From assembly GCA_001586965.3 (NCBI GenBank), contig LUCW03002123.1, positions 1 through 36,300 of the forward strand: 36,300 bases of DNA, in the 5' to 3' direction. The DNA is from Sphaeroforma sirkka (lineage: Eukaryota; Opisthokonta; Ichthyosporea; Ichthyophonida). Of the stretch, positions 1-9,985 are shown in pieces (within the stretch, counting starts at the first letter, position 1; the number at the start of each line of letters is the position of its first letter). A program made the position numbers and the translations under genes. A model generated the notes under the pieces. The model saw only the letters and a program-made list of their open reading frames with translations, did no database searches and had not been told where the DNA came from.

Positions 1-126
1 TTTAGGCTGTTAACAAGAGGCAGTCCCACTCACTTACACAAGCTACCAATGCTAAACCTAATCATCTCACCAGGCTTAGCTAATAACATAGTTTAAAACC
101 TGATATATTACTCCATCGAAGTTTCA
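1..126 (+). repeat. Partial A-family LTR (3' end only)
   Basis: This stretch matches the last part of the element A LTRs (compare 11509-11634 and 18480-18607). It shares the block with 'aacaagaggcagtcc' and the end 'ccatcgaa...ttt.ca'. Its beginning lies outside the window. It is followed directly by a pol-tail remnant instead of a gag leader, so the element it belonged to has lost most of its interior. Confidence 0.75.
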
Positions 127-609
127 CTAACTTGGCCAAACCTCCGATGATTTTAAATCATGAGAGCTTCTAATATCTTTACAAGAAAGGAATAAGCGTT
201 TACATTAAACACACGAGATAAAACGAAAAGTTTCGGTGGGTGATTACAAACCCTTATCACGGACTTCACAATTAGTAGGCAAACACCTCCTGGTCCTTGT
301 GTGTTCTGCACTCTTTCTGATCTGGCTACCAACAGCAGAAAATGGTCTATCAAGTTACCACACGAAGAACAGCCTTGGCTATTAATCAGGAGGGCTAATA
401 GCCCGTGTGCGTCTGACTGGAAATGGTCATGAATTCTCATGCAACTGGCTGTGAATATAGTCTGTGCTGAGTCTTGAGAGAATATATCTGCTTAGTTAAC
501 ATACTACTCGATAAGTCATGACCGAAACTCGTTTTTACTTTTGTTTTCGCTTACCAACTGATCGTATCTGAATCACGTCTGTAGTTCCAAGTTGGGCCTG
601 TGGGGGCTA
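127..609 (+). pseudogene. Remnant of A-family pol C-terminus and 3' untranslated region
   Basis: The DNA aligns with 17535-18008 of element A. It covers the end of the chromodomain-like region, the basic tail and the 3' untranslated region, down to the polypurine tract 'tgggggct' just before the next LTR. Many small indels and substitutions destroy the reading frame. A 95-codon open frame on the opposite strand (153-440) is an accidental shadow. With the LTR pieces on both sides this forms an LTR / short interior / LTR structure of a deleted A-family copy. Confidence 0.7.
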
Positions 610-1010
610 GGTAGAAAACACGTATCTCCGGTCAGTCTAAAACATCAAGACCACTAGATAATACATTGGTTTTATTTGCATTTAGCTAATTTAGTACAAG
701 CTCTTTTTCCAATATCAAAGTACTGTAAATTCAACTTTGATGGCTCCAATAGCCTGAGTATTTGGTACACCCAATTCGGCCTTTAATTTATTTGAGACAT
801 TATAGATGTAGATATTATAACCAAATTTCATAATTCCTAACTGATTACTATAGACTTTTTGTCCTCCGCCAATCTCCAAACCACAAGTCTTTTCTTGTTT
901 TTAACTTCTTCGTCTTCAGTGCTACAGGTGGAATATCCTATATTGAGGTACTGGTATAACGACTTACCAATGTTCTTGAGTTAAACAGGTGGTAAGATAG
1001 TAAAAGTGAG
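610..1010 (+). repeat. Degenerate A-family LTR, 3' end missing
   Basis: It starts after a polypurine tract and matches the first two thirds of the element A LTRs, including the 'ccggtcagtctaaaa.atcaaga' block. The terminal TG has become GG. Similarity fades near 990-1010, where inverted gag sequence begins, so the right edge is approximate. Confidence 0.65.
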
Positions 1011-1015
1011 AACTG

Positions 1016-1662
1016 ATACTATGAGGGTGGTAAGCCTCATCAATCTCCATACGATCATAGCCTCTGACAGGGGTTAGGATTTGTCGAGAAGGTGGTCGAT
1101 TGTAGCTTCCGAGCTATAGAGATTAAATCTTGAGGTTTTACCCACTTCCTCAGCATTAACTGGCTCAAAGGTAACCTGTTGGCTGGCAAACCAGAGGGGC
1201 CTCGGGTTCGAACCCCGACTCGGAATATTAATAAAAAAAATCGGTATGAAAAGAATATCGGCTTACGTGGGATACAATCGAAAGGTCAGAAACTGCGGCA
1301 GCGGCTAGCTCCTTCAAAATTTTATCTTTTGCAGGTTCAAATAACGTCAAAGATTGAGAAGATCAACCACTCATTGTAATGAGTTATAAGCGTCCCTAAT
1401 CGGTGGCGATGCATGCTCAGAGGCGATGCATGCAATGAAATTTCACTAAATGGAACGCCGCCATCTTTGTTGATGAGGTGGATTGGGCTGACTTTCCAGT
1501 AGTAATAAACCGTCGATCTCGAGACGATTCCTCCACTTGTTCAGGAGATATAGCCTTTCCAATATCTGACTTTTCGCGATCAGATGGCGAGCTGATGCCC
1601 TGGGCTGCACTACTAGGAGACACACGGACGCTGGCGAGCCTTTTCGCGGCAGTTGAGACCAC
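1016..1662 (-). pseudogene. Inverted fragment of A-family gag
   Basis: Read on the minus strand this is a decayed copy of element A gag. 1662-1417 encodes a piece with the shared string LASVRVSP, matching the part of element A gag near 11940-12070. 1240-1016 matches 12360-12570. The two pieces keep gag order on the minus strand, but the sequence between them is poorly conserved. It is opposite in orientation to the LTR to its left and the pol fragment to its right. A tRNA-like T-loop string near 1203-1213 is part of this gag match and is not a tRNA gene. Confidence 0.7.
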
Positions 1663-1664
1663 CT

Positions 1665-1746
1665 CTCTGATTTACCAGCCTACAGGGTTACCCTGAGCCC
1701 AGTTACCGCTGGTGAAGTGGGTAAAAAACCTCAAGATTTAATCTCG
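1665..1746 (+). pseudogene. Forward fragment of A-family gag, arm of a fold-back
   Basis: This piece matches element A gag near 12390-12475 in the forward direction. It is also an imperfect inverted copy of 1110-1200. It is joined directly to an RT fragment at 1747, so about 1.8 kb (the rest of gag and the protease) is missing between the two. Confidence 0.6.
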
Positions 1747-1880
1747 AAGTTAAAGTGTCCTTCACGTAACTACGTGAGTTGGAGACATAAAGACGTTGTC
1801 AAAAGCCAAATTGAAGATTGGTTAAAACAGGGTCTAGTGAAATCAATTATGATGCAACCCCAGTTAACTTAACTCTCTTA
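1747..1880 (+). pseudogene. A' pol fragment, N-terminal RT part (left of element E)
   Basis: The DNA matches element A 14279-14413, which encodes the region before RT ending in the 'TPVNLALL' block. It stops at CTTA, where the LTR of element E begins. The same pol resumes at 9982 after a second CTTA, so this is the left half of a gene interrupted by insertion. One lost base in the 'ctagtgaaatc' stretch shows decay as well. Confidence 0.85.
1877..1880. repeat. Target-site duplication CTTA, left side of element E
   Basis: CTTA here and at 9982-9985 flank the two outer LTR ends. Removing E plus one CTTA rejoins an A-family pol. Confidence 0.85.
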
Positions 1881-2626
1881 TGTAAATATCTCAGTCTCTT
1901 AAGGCGGTATAAACATCTTGAGAGCTACTAAACGTAATAAAATCTTAAAGTCTTTTAATAAGTTTTAAGTATACAATTTTAGTCTGGTAATAAAATTAGG
2001 TATGCCTCATAGAAATCAGCAATACTCTGAGGGATTGCAAGGCTGAGGTTTTTACAGTACTGATTTCGCATGAAGGGTTTTATTTATGTTTTTGTTATCG
2101 TTATCGTCGAAACTAGTATTACTTGTTTTTCGTCACTTTTGAATACTAAAACTAGTAAAATCCTATCTTTAGAAAAAAAAAAAAAAAGAAGAAATACTCT
2201 TTGATGTCCCTAGTTATTGTCATGACCAATAACTGGCCACTCATCAAGAATTACCGACTTACCATCATCAGACTGGCACATCTGGTTGGCTGAGCGGAGG
2301 TCACACTAGGTAACCATTAAGGGTCTTTAAGAAACATATGTTCGGTTGAGCCATCTCGCTACCGAAGTATTCAGATGTATATTTTGGAGTGTTTATCTAG
2401 GTCTCTTAATAGACCTACTCCAAATATACTCTTTGGCCTTGTTCACAGTCCCTTTAATGGGTCGGGGGCCAAATTATCTGATTTCTAAAATGGAAAAGGT
2501 ACTTTGTAAATAGAACCGTTAAAAACCGTTTAATACACGTGCTTTTAATAGTACGTTTATAATTTACGTACTGCTTAAGAGTACGTTTATTGACATAAAG
2601 TCTAATGTGGAGGCCCGGCTATTACA
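1881..2626 (-). repeat. Element E LTR (3' LTR in coding direction)
   Basis: It is a direct repeat of 9241-9981, beginning 'tgtaaatatc' and ending 'ctattaca' on the plus strand. The LTRs differ by scattered substitutions and small indels, more than those of element A, which suggests an older insertion. A candidate polyadenylation signal AATAAA lies on the minus strand at 2084-2079. Confidence 0.9.
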
Positions 2627-2641
2627 CAGCCCCACCCAGCT
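2627..2641 (-). other. Polypurine tract of element E
   Basis: On the minus strand the bases before the 3' LTR read 'gctgggtggggctg', a purine-rich run abutting the LTR as expected for the plus-strand primer. Confidence 0.65.
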
Positions 2642-2764
2642 TTGAAATCAAGAGAGGCTAGTTGCTCACTCAAGCTGATTTTGGATTTGCAAAGCAAGAA
2701 AGGAAAAACAGGTCGAAAACATTAAGTAGCATAACATATAGTTAATGTTTCTCAGGCGGAGAAG

Positions 2765-3345
2765 TTAAGCGTTCTCGGTTACCCTGTGAGTTTTGGGCTT
2801 AGGTTCAGTAGGTCCGTGGTGGTCGACTGGACGTTTCTTACGTTTCAGTGTCTTTGGGACGTATGAAGGATGAACAGTAAAGCTCAGGATAAATGCTGTA
2901 GGTGGGTAAGTTTTAACTTCCGTACCTTCAGATGTTGGGAACATGCTGTCTTTATCAGCTTGTGACTTATGTAGGCGTTTACGCCATTTTCTATTAAAGG
3001 CTTTTAAATAGTCTTGATTGTCAAAAGCGTCCGAAGTTAACTCAGCGATCGTACCGTCTATAAAGCGTGTACGATAGTATGTGTAACCTCCCTTATCCGT
3101 TCTCCATATCATGTCCTTAAATTCAGAACGATCAAGAGGGGCATTAGAGTCATGTCTTCTTGCAGTATAATCTCAGTAGTCGGAATACGACTTGTGCCTA
3201 TATTAAGCGCACTAGAACCATCGGGGTTATTAACCTCGTACGTTCCGCTTTTAGTGTCTGCTACTGAGTTATATATGGACCTATCCATTTAGATGTTAAT
3301 ACAGTAGCATCAGAGTTGCGTTGACGGATGTTAACTCTGTCACCA
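2765..3345 (-). pseudogene. Element E integrase C-terminus: GPY/F module and chromodomain-like end
   Basis: On the minus strand the region near 3345-3265 encodes GDRVNI...KWIGPYI, the GPY/F module of Ty3/gypsy integrases. After a broken stretch, 3112-2765 encodes 115 residues starting with a chromodomain-like block (GGYTYYRTRF, then a short turn and TSDAF) and ending in a Lys/Arg-rich tail. The corresponding part of element A is complete, so both pieces belong to one protein. In known chromoviruses the chromodomain guides integration by binding histone marks. Here the usual W-x-G-Y block is altered, so histone binding is uncertain. A frame break lies between 3265 and 3112. Confidence 0.75.
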
Positions 3346-3568
3346 ACCTGATACTCTGCTATCATCTTGGTAGTGTTCCATCTGTTTTGCCTTTTAATAA
3401 GGCTATATTACGTGTTTCTCGCAAGCAAGGGTATACAACGTTATGTATACGTTGTACCTTTTCTAACCATGGTAACTCATGGCGATCAGGTTCATCCTTG
3501 TTATAGGTATTTGTAACTCACTATATCTGCCACGAAAATAGTGAGCAGGTGTAGTTCCTGTAACCGGA

Positions 3569-4170
3569 TCAGCACACTCGTTCATTTGTGTTTTGTACCC
3601 ATTTAAGATGGTACGGCCAATCATCTGCATCATCCGTTAATGCAGTGCGTAAGAAGAACTTAAGTCTTCTATGGCGTGTTTCATTTGCGCCTTGCGTTTG
3701 CGGTTTATATGGCACACCTCTCTTATGGCACATGCCTGATACGAGTACTAATGATTCCATAATGTCATCACAGAACTCGCTACCGTTATCAGAGCACATA
3801 ATACCTGGCCACCCGTGGTCAGCAAAGACTTGGCAACATAATTCTGCCACGGTTTGCGTACTTTTATCCTTAAGGGGTAAAGTAAGTTGAACTGTGACGC
3901 CACATCAAAGAAGTGGCATACGTAACGGTCGCCTGAGTGCTCGGACGTAGGCAGGTCAACCAGATCAATGATGACCCTGCGCCATGGAACATCTTCGGTC
4001 ACACTCTTAAGCGGTGCGAACCCATAGCGCTTGATCTGATTGAGATCACAGTCTGTGCATGACTGATATACTTTTGTCAACTAAAGTTGCCAACTTGGGA
4101 TGCGCTATCCCATTTCGTTTAGCATCTTTAAGTGCTTCTACTACGTTCTGGTGCTTCAGCTTATTATTTT
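3569..4170 (-). pseudogene. Element E integrase: zinc finger and catalytic core (frameshifted)
   Basis: Minus-strand frames at 4080-3748 and 3850-3569 together cover integrase. First comes CTDC, the cysteine pair of the HHCC zinc finger; the histidine part lies just upstream around 4150-4085, in another frame. The core follows: VIIDLVDLP with the first catalytic Asp, SDNGSEF with the second, and the third acidic residue in the PYKPQ...NETRHR block. The frame changes near 3850-3890. Integrase inserts the cDNA into the genome by DDE-type strand transfer. All three acidic residues are still encoded, but not in one frame. Confidence 0.85.
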
Positions 4171-4516
4171 TGCATCAGCCAAGAGAGAACGTTATCATCA
4201 TTCTGCTCTTCCAGTATTAAGGTAGGGTGTTTGAGAATCCACTTGCGTGTTCTAAACGTCTGTTGTGTTCACAGACTCCTCTCTTCCTTTTGTATGCGCA
4301 TCTTTAGTGCGTTCATATACATATGCTACACTTGACTTGTTTAATAGTCGTAATATGTGTGCATGCAAATCAGGGTTCCCGTTCATGAGTCCCTTTAGAA
4401 AGAGTGTCTTAAAGACTTCGGGCTTGGACTTTATGTTATTAAATAAAGTCCTAACTAGAGACTGACGCTTCTTAACAATGTAGTCGGTAGTAGATTATAT
4501 TTCTTGTGCACAAACT

Positions 4517-5279
4517 TCAAGTGTTGTGTTGTCTTTTGAACTGGTTAACGATCAATTTGGTCGAGAGTGGAATCTCTGATTCTTTGACCTTGTTAAGGAA
4601 GGTCGCAGAAGGGGTCCATGAGGTTGTACCTATAGGACCTATACGACATATTATAGTATGTCTCCAGGGCGTCTTTTGGACTGCTCGGATACCCTGATAG
4701 AGGAAGGTATCTACTTCCCTATCTAAATATATTGGCTCGCATTGTATCATGCTTTTTTAATTTACTGAGCCACGGATCTAATTTCCGTAGGGGACAACAC
4801 AACGTTAAGGTAGCTTTATGTGTCTGAACGTAGTTTAATAATTGGGCAATTAACTGCCACGGTGGATTAGCCCACGCGTTATGTTTGGAGAGATCCAATT
4901 GAAAGGCATCTCTTAGAGGATGATTTAACGTCCTGTAATCTTTTAATTGCGCGTTATGATGCGCGGCGAACATATCTATAGTATGTGGGCCGAATGTCTT
5001 TTGTGCTAACTCAAACCATCTTGGATTACATTTCCAATCAGTGGCTAAGAGTTCGCGGACTGACTTATTAAAGTCTGGTACAAACCTGGACAACATATCC
5101 GGTAAGTGGTTATGTATGCCTGGTAAATGTTTTATATCAAAGTGAAATTTTGATATTGTATCATGCCATCTGCTCAATAATTGAGAGTCCGGCTTCATCT
5201 CTTTCATGTATTGAAGAGACTTTTGATCACACATCAGCGTAAATGCTGTTCCATAGAGGTAATCTCTAAAGTGTGTCAT
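4517..5279 (-). pseudogene. Element E RNase H end and Dam-like methyltransferase domain
   Basis: Minus-strand frames 5279-4719 (186 codons) and 4750-4517 (77 codons) overlap at a one-base break. The first begins with the end of RNase H (CDQKSL, HLPGIHNHLPDMLSR, also the typical end of Ty3/gypsy RNase H). It continues into an extra domain: IDMFAAHHNAQ, then WANPPWQLI, then CCPLR..DPW. The second continues with TFLYQG and the conserved TPWRHTIICRIGP. NPPW fits the [DN]PP[YFW] catalytic motif of N6-adenine methyltransferases. The same domain sits between RT/RNase H and the tyrosine recombinase in DIRS elements. No methyltransferase activity is shown by the sequence. Confidence 0.75.
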
Positions 5280-5660
5280 AGCTGTTACTATATTCTTGTT
5301 TAACAGTTGGATAATTCAACTGTGATGCATTCATAGCACGGTTAAAGAATCGTATGTATCTAGGTTTATTATCTATCACCTGATACAATACTCCTCCTAG
5401 TGCTAGGTCTGATGCGTCCGTTGCTATTTCAAACGGCACGCCATCAACTGGTCCTTGAACCACAGGTGCTTGTTGTACTGCGTGCTTGAGGATCTTAAAT
5501 GCCTCATCACACTCTTTAGTCCATAGCTCCCCTAACTTACCTTTGTGACATCTTAAGTGTCCAAAAGATTTTAAGTAATCTGCTAAGTGTGGAACGCCAT
5601 CTGAAAAGAAGTTTACGAATCCACACATGCTATTTACATCTCTCCCGGTTGTTGGAGTTC
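5266..5660 (-). pseudogene. Element E RT thumb and RNase H start
   Basis: The minus-strand frame 5628-5266 encodes 120 residues: CGFVNFFSDGVPHL (end of RT), then the RT-RNase H connection, then ATDASDLALGGVLYQ, the first catalytic Asp segment of Ty3/gypsy RNase H. It ends in YPTVKQE, after which the frame breaks and RNase H continues in the 5279-4719 frame. A separate break near 5700-5630 divides it from the RT domain. Confidence 0.85.
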
Positions 5661-5698
5661 TCCAATCTAAGAGATGTTCTACCTTTCCGGGGTCGATT

Positions 5699-6928
5699 TT
5701 AATACCTTCCCCCTGAGATTCTATACCCTAAGAGTTGAATCTCACTCATAGCAAAATGACATTTCTTCTCATTAATTTTGAAGTTCTGTTCATTTAATCT
5801 TTGTAGTACTCGTCTGACCAATGCTTCGTGTTCGACATTAGTCTTTAAGAAGATGACTATGTCATCTATGTAGACTTGCATGTTAGGTATGTCTGCAAAC
5901 ATTTCCTCCATTACTTGTTGGAATAATACTGATAGGGAGTGTAACCCAAAAGGTGTGCCCTTAAAGCGATATTGTTTACCCTTCCACGTAAAACTAAAGT
6001 ATTTATGATGGGGTTCATATACCATCATTTGGTGGTATCCTTGTGTTAGGTCTATAGTTGTAAATACTGTAGCATCTTCCATTCTTCTTAACAACTCGTT
6101 TATACGAGGTAAGTGAAAGCTATGAGTTGGCAATACTTTATTTATTGGACTCGTATCTAAACATACTCTGACTTTCCTAAATGAACCGTCAGAGTTATGT
6201 TGATCAACGGCAAGTAATGCCAAGTTTACTGGAGTTTGTTGATAGTTTATTTCTATCACTCCATCTGTTAACCATTTCTCGACTTGTTCTTTTACTACGG
6301 CTTCGTGTCTCCAAGATACATAATTTCTTGATGGACACTTCAGCTGAGTAAAGTCTACCTTGGTTAAATCTAAACTAACATATCCGTCCTTAAAACGGAA
6401 CTTAGCCCAGTCAGTGATCTTGATCTTCTTATTTACTAAGATTAGATCAATGGTCTTTTCCGCAAAGTCAGGTATTAATTCCTTGACTGTGTCGGATGGT
6501 GGTATATATGGTTTCAGACAATTATCGTCTGATTGATCCTTTAATGGATCTACATTGTTCGGTAAACCAGTTACGGTTATACCTAATGTAAGTAAATCAC
6601 TCATTCCGACGATAATGTCGTACATCTGTGACATGTTTACTATCACAGCTTGGGTTGTAATGTGGCGATGGTCGGCTAATGAGGTTTTAACATCGGTAGC
6701 CATCGTATCGCACTTGGAAGTCTTCTTATCAGCTAATATAAGGTGAGTAGTTTGTGTTCTACGTTCGATATCTTTCATTAATGCAAAGCGATCGGATATA
6801 CATGAAATTTCTGAACCAGGATCAATCAACGCAAGGACTTTATTTCCGTTGCAATATACAGGGATTATTATACACTCGTCTAAAGAGTCGTTGTATTGTC
6901 TTTGTGTAGATTGAACACGGTAGTACCT
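5699..6928 (-). pseudogene. Element E pol: protease and reverse transcriptase
   Basis: Reading on from the UGA at 6931-6929 in the same frame as the zinc knuckle, the frame runs to 5699 without another stop. It contains a retropepsin-like segment LALIDPGSEISCIS, in which DPG takes the place of the usual D(S/T)G. The RT follows: TPVNLALLAVDQ, VRVCLD, TTIDLTQGYHQ, GTPFGLHS and the catalytic YIDD box. The frame ends in GYRISGGRY because of an indel; in element A the protein continues through the thumb. RT copies genomic RNA into cDNA inside virus-like particles. Confidence 0.9.
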
Positions 6929-6931
6929 TCA
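6929..6931 (-). promoter_or_regulatory. In-frame UGA between element E gag and pol (candidate readthrough site)
   Basis: The zinc-knuckle frame ends ...IKLE then TGA, and the protease frame continues immediately without a shift (AGG TAC TAC...). Element A has TGA followed by CAG TAC at the same place. This fits stop-codon readthrough as the gag-pol control, inferred from conservation. Confidence 0.6.
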
Positions 6932-9112
6932 TTCCAGTTTGATATCTGGTTTCCGGTCACATGTCTTGGCGTGATAACCGTTGGTTTTCTCACACTTGTC
7001 ACACTTATTAATAAAGTGTTTGCAAGTAGCTGAGTGCCGCCCGTTCAATAACCGTTCGAAGCAAGCTGATACATATCGTATCCACACTTCTCGTCGGCAC
7101 ACTTCTTAACTTGCTTGTGTAGTGCTTCCTTCGCAGCACGTACCCTTTTATTAACCCGTGAGTGCTGGCGCTGATTCACGCGGACGAACATTCGGACGTT
7201 CGTTAGATGTCTGTCGGGATACATAACCTTGATCTATCTGATCACGTGGTTTCTTAAGAACCACCTTCTCTCTCGAGGTTACTCGATCAGAGGGATAAAT
7301 GTCGGAAACAGTTTCATAGAACTGGTTCCAGCGCAGTCGAGTCAGGTGAAACTTCTTCTCCTGTCCTTTATCTCGTTTCGTTCGCATACTTGCGACGTAG
7401 CTCGAGGTAAAGGCGCTCTCGATCATTACTGCCTATGTTCATACAGAATACATGCATTGCCAACAACTCATACCAGCGTGGCTTGTCAACCCTCTTAATA
7501 TCAGGTCTGACAAGGTCCGCATCAAGTTTCAGAATATAGCTCAAGATGCTAGTATTCGCTGTTGGTGGTGCCAGAATTGAACATAGTCCTGGACTGCGCA
7601 TATCCTTGCTTAATAAGGATGTCACTAGCCAACATACTTCTGGCCAGTTACGACACTCATCGATCTCTTTGAGATGCTTCTGAAGGATCCGATAATTGAT
7701 TCCTTCTGGATTAAATGTCTGCATAAACGCAGATATCCATTGCGGTGGAGCAATGTCATTTGTCTCCAGCATCACTGTAAACGCGTGTAACGAGCGAGTC
7801 AGAGTCTCGAGGTCATGATTATTGATGAATTCGGGCTTCTGGGTACTTGAGTCCCAGTTCGACTTAAGTCGACTGATCATGCCCTTATACTTCTGGTGAT
7901 CGCATTGGACCTGCCCGCGTTGTGCTTGCAGCAACTGGTCGATTCGCTTCTGCTTGATGTTGATTATTTTCGCATAATAATCAATTTCTGGGCGATCTTG
8001 CAGGTCATGAGCGAGCTCCATCTTAACTGTGAGTTCGTTCACTTTTGCATTCAGCATATCTACCTCTGTGGACTGAAAGTCTTCTGGTGTAATGCATTGC
8101 GGTCCTTCCGTGGGTACTCCACGTCACTCGCATGTATGCGGAAAGCTTTAGTTCCCTTTCGGTGGATATTAAAGTCCATGGTCGACGCTTCACGACGCTC
8201 GTTACTGAGACGTGGTGTTGGAATGAAGATCTTAGGATCATCCGTTACGATAATCTCGCACGTCGACTTTGGCTGGGTGCGTTGTGCCTTCCCCCAATTA
8301 AGTAAGGGGGGGAGGTGTATTCTTCCCAGCGGTTGGGTCTATAATACCCTCCAAAACGGGAGACTCATGTCCCGGTGATGGTATTGGAGTAAATAGTGCC
8401 TGGTCCCGTGGAAGTAGACTTTCCCAGGGAACATTCTCCGGGTTTATTTCGGCCGGCTTAGTACTTAGATCGTGGTACTCCTCATTGGTCTTCTCTAAGC
8501 GATGTTTTGACTGCTCTTTTACAGCTGCAATGGTGTCGTTAGAGACATATTCACGTAGGCGTTTAGCTTTCTCGCCAGTTCCGTACATTCGATCTACGTG
8601 TGCGATAGATAACTTCTCTAGTGTGAGTTGTTTCTCTAGGGCAGCTAACTGATTCTTAAGTTCAGCATTTTCATCGAGCAACTTACTGATGTGGGTAGAT
8701 GCGCTAGCCTGTGGTCCGTCTTCCGTCGGCCCCTTATCGGGCTGGACTTCATCGTCGCCGGGGTCGTCGTAATTGACTTCCGTAATTGGCTCTTTACCCT
8801 TTGGGCTAATCTCCTCGAGATCGTCATAATTGACTTCCGTAATTGGTTCTTTACCCTTTGGATTAATCTCCTCAGGGATAGTAGATGGAGTGGTCTTAAA
8901 CCCACTCCTATTTTCGCTTCGCGGTTTCGCGAGCTTTGAACTTGAGGAGAGAGTGGGTCCTCTAGCTCTCTTAATGGAGTAGTCTCACCGGTATCCAGTG
9001 CATTGTCGTCGTTAGCGACAATGGGGTTGACTGTGTCTTCGGCAGATTCTCTGTCCATCTTCTTTTTATCCGCTTTACGCTTCTTAGATAGCGTAGAGTC
9101 CTTCTTAGTCAT
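6932..9112 (-). pseudogene. Element E gag (capsid and nucleocapsid), broken by frameshifts
   Basis: The minus-strand start ATG at 9112 opens a Lys-rich N-terminus (MTKKDST). At 8645 the frame shifts to 8681-8298, a charged and probably coiled-coil stretch (LKNQLAALEKQL). A broken zone near 8240-8060 follows. Then 8057-7368 encodes 229 residues of probable capsid, with PPQWISAF and a long helical-looking body. 7426-7151 encodes the basic linker before nucleocapsid. The zinc knuckle CDKCEKTNGYHAKTC (C-x2-C-x6-H-x3-C) lies near 7015-6960, just before the in-frame UGA. Gag forms the particle and packages RNA. At least four frame breaks are present. Assignment rests on position and the knuckle, since capsid sequences diverge fast. 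Confidence 0.8.
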
Positions 9113-9240
9113 ACTTATCCAGTACGACTTCTGCTATTCACTTAACGAATAGTTATTGTCTTAGGAAAATTTTATGTGGTAATTAATTACCACGACGCTT
9201 AAGTAGCTCAAGTAGTTAATACTTTGCTAACTTTAAAATG

Positions 9241-9981
9241 TGTAAATATCGGTCTCTTAAGGCGGTATAAACATCTTAAAGCTACTAAACGTAATAAGAT
9301 CTTAAAGTCTTTTAATAAGTTTTTTAAGTATACGAATTTTAGTCTGGTAATAAAGTTAGGTATGCCTCATAGAAATCAGCAATACTCTGGGGGATTGCAA
9401 GGCTGAGGTTTTTACAGTACTGATTTCGCCGAAGGGAATTTATTTATGTTTTCGTTATCGTTATCGTCGAAACTAGTATTACTTGTTTCGTCGCACGAAT
9501 TACTAAAACTAGTAAAATCCTATCTTTAGAAAAAAAAGAAAAAAAGAAAAAATACTCTTGATGTCCTTAGTTATTGTCATAACCAATAACTGGCCACTTA
9601 TCAAGAATTACCGACTTGCCATCATCAGACTGGCACATCTGGTTGGCTGAGCGGAGGTCACACTAGGTAACCATTAAGGGTCTCTAGAAACCTATGTTCG
9701 GTTGAGCCATCTCGCTACCGAAGTATTCAGATGTATATTTTGGAGTGTTTATCTAGGTCTCTTAATAGACCTACTCCAAATATACTCTTTGGCCTTGTTC
9801 ACAGTCCCTTTAATGGGTCGGGGCCAAAATATCTGATTTGTAAAATGGAAAAGGTACTTGTAAATAGAACCGTTAAAAACCATTTAATACACGTGCTTTT
9901 AATAGTACGTTTATAATTTACGTACTGCTTAAGAGTACGTTTATTGACATAAGAGTCTAATGTGGAGGCCCGGCTATTACA
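9241..9981 (-). repeat. Element E LTR (5' LTR in coding direction)
   Basis: It is the direct repeat of 1881-2626 with the same terminal bases. gag starts about 130 bases inside, on the minus strand. I could not match the bases beside the LTR (9240 downward) to a tRNA 3' end, so the primer is unknown. Confidence 0.9.
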
Positions 9982-9985
9982 CTTA
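9982..9985. repeat. Target-site duplication CTTA, right side of element E
   Basis: It matches 1877-1880, and removing E restores the A-family RT sequence. Confidence 0.85.

Larger units (their letters stand above)
1881..9981 (-). mobile_element. Element E: Ty3/gypsy-type LTR retrotransposon (minus strand)
   Basis: This is an 8.1-kb element with two LTRs of 746 and 741 bp in direct repeat. Its ends are TGTA...TACA and it is flanked by the CTTA duplication. Minus-strand coding order is gag (9112 to 6932), in-frame UGA, then protease, RT, RNase H, methyltransferase-like domain, integrase and chromodomain-like end (6928 to 2765). The order RT before integrase is the Ty3/gypsy type. Several frameshifts break gag and pol, so autonomy is unlikely. 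It interrupts the A' pol gene. Confidence 0.9.

Noticed and set aside
153..440. 95-codon minus-strand open frame
   Set aside because: It is antisense to the A-family pol-tail remnant and not conserved in element A.
1195..1225. tRNA-like T-arm string (GGTTCGAACCC)
   Set aside because: It lies inside the inverted gag fragment and matches element A gag near 12375-12395. No acceptor, D or anticodon arms can be drawn.
7896..8378. 160-codon plus-strand open frame
   Set aside because: It is antisense to element E gag capsid, has no recognisable motif, and is a shadow.
9241..9260. tRNA primer binding site beside the LTRs
   Set aside because: The bases following the 5' LTRs of A and E do not resemble the complement of a common tRNA 3' end. 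Self-priming or an unusual tRNA remains possible, but I cannot support a site.
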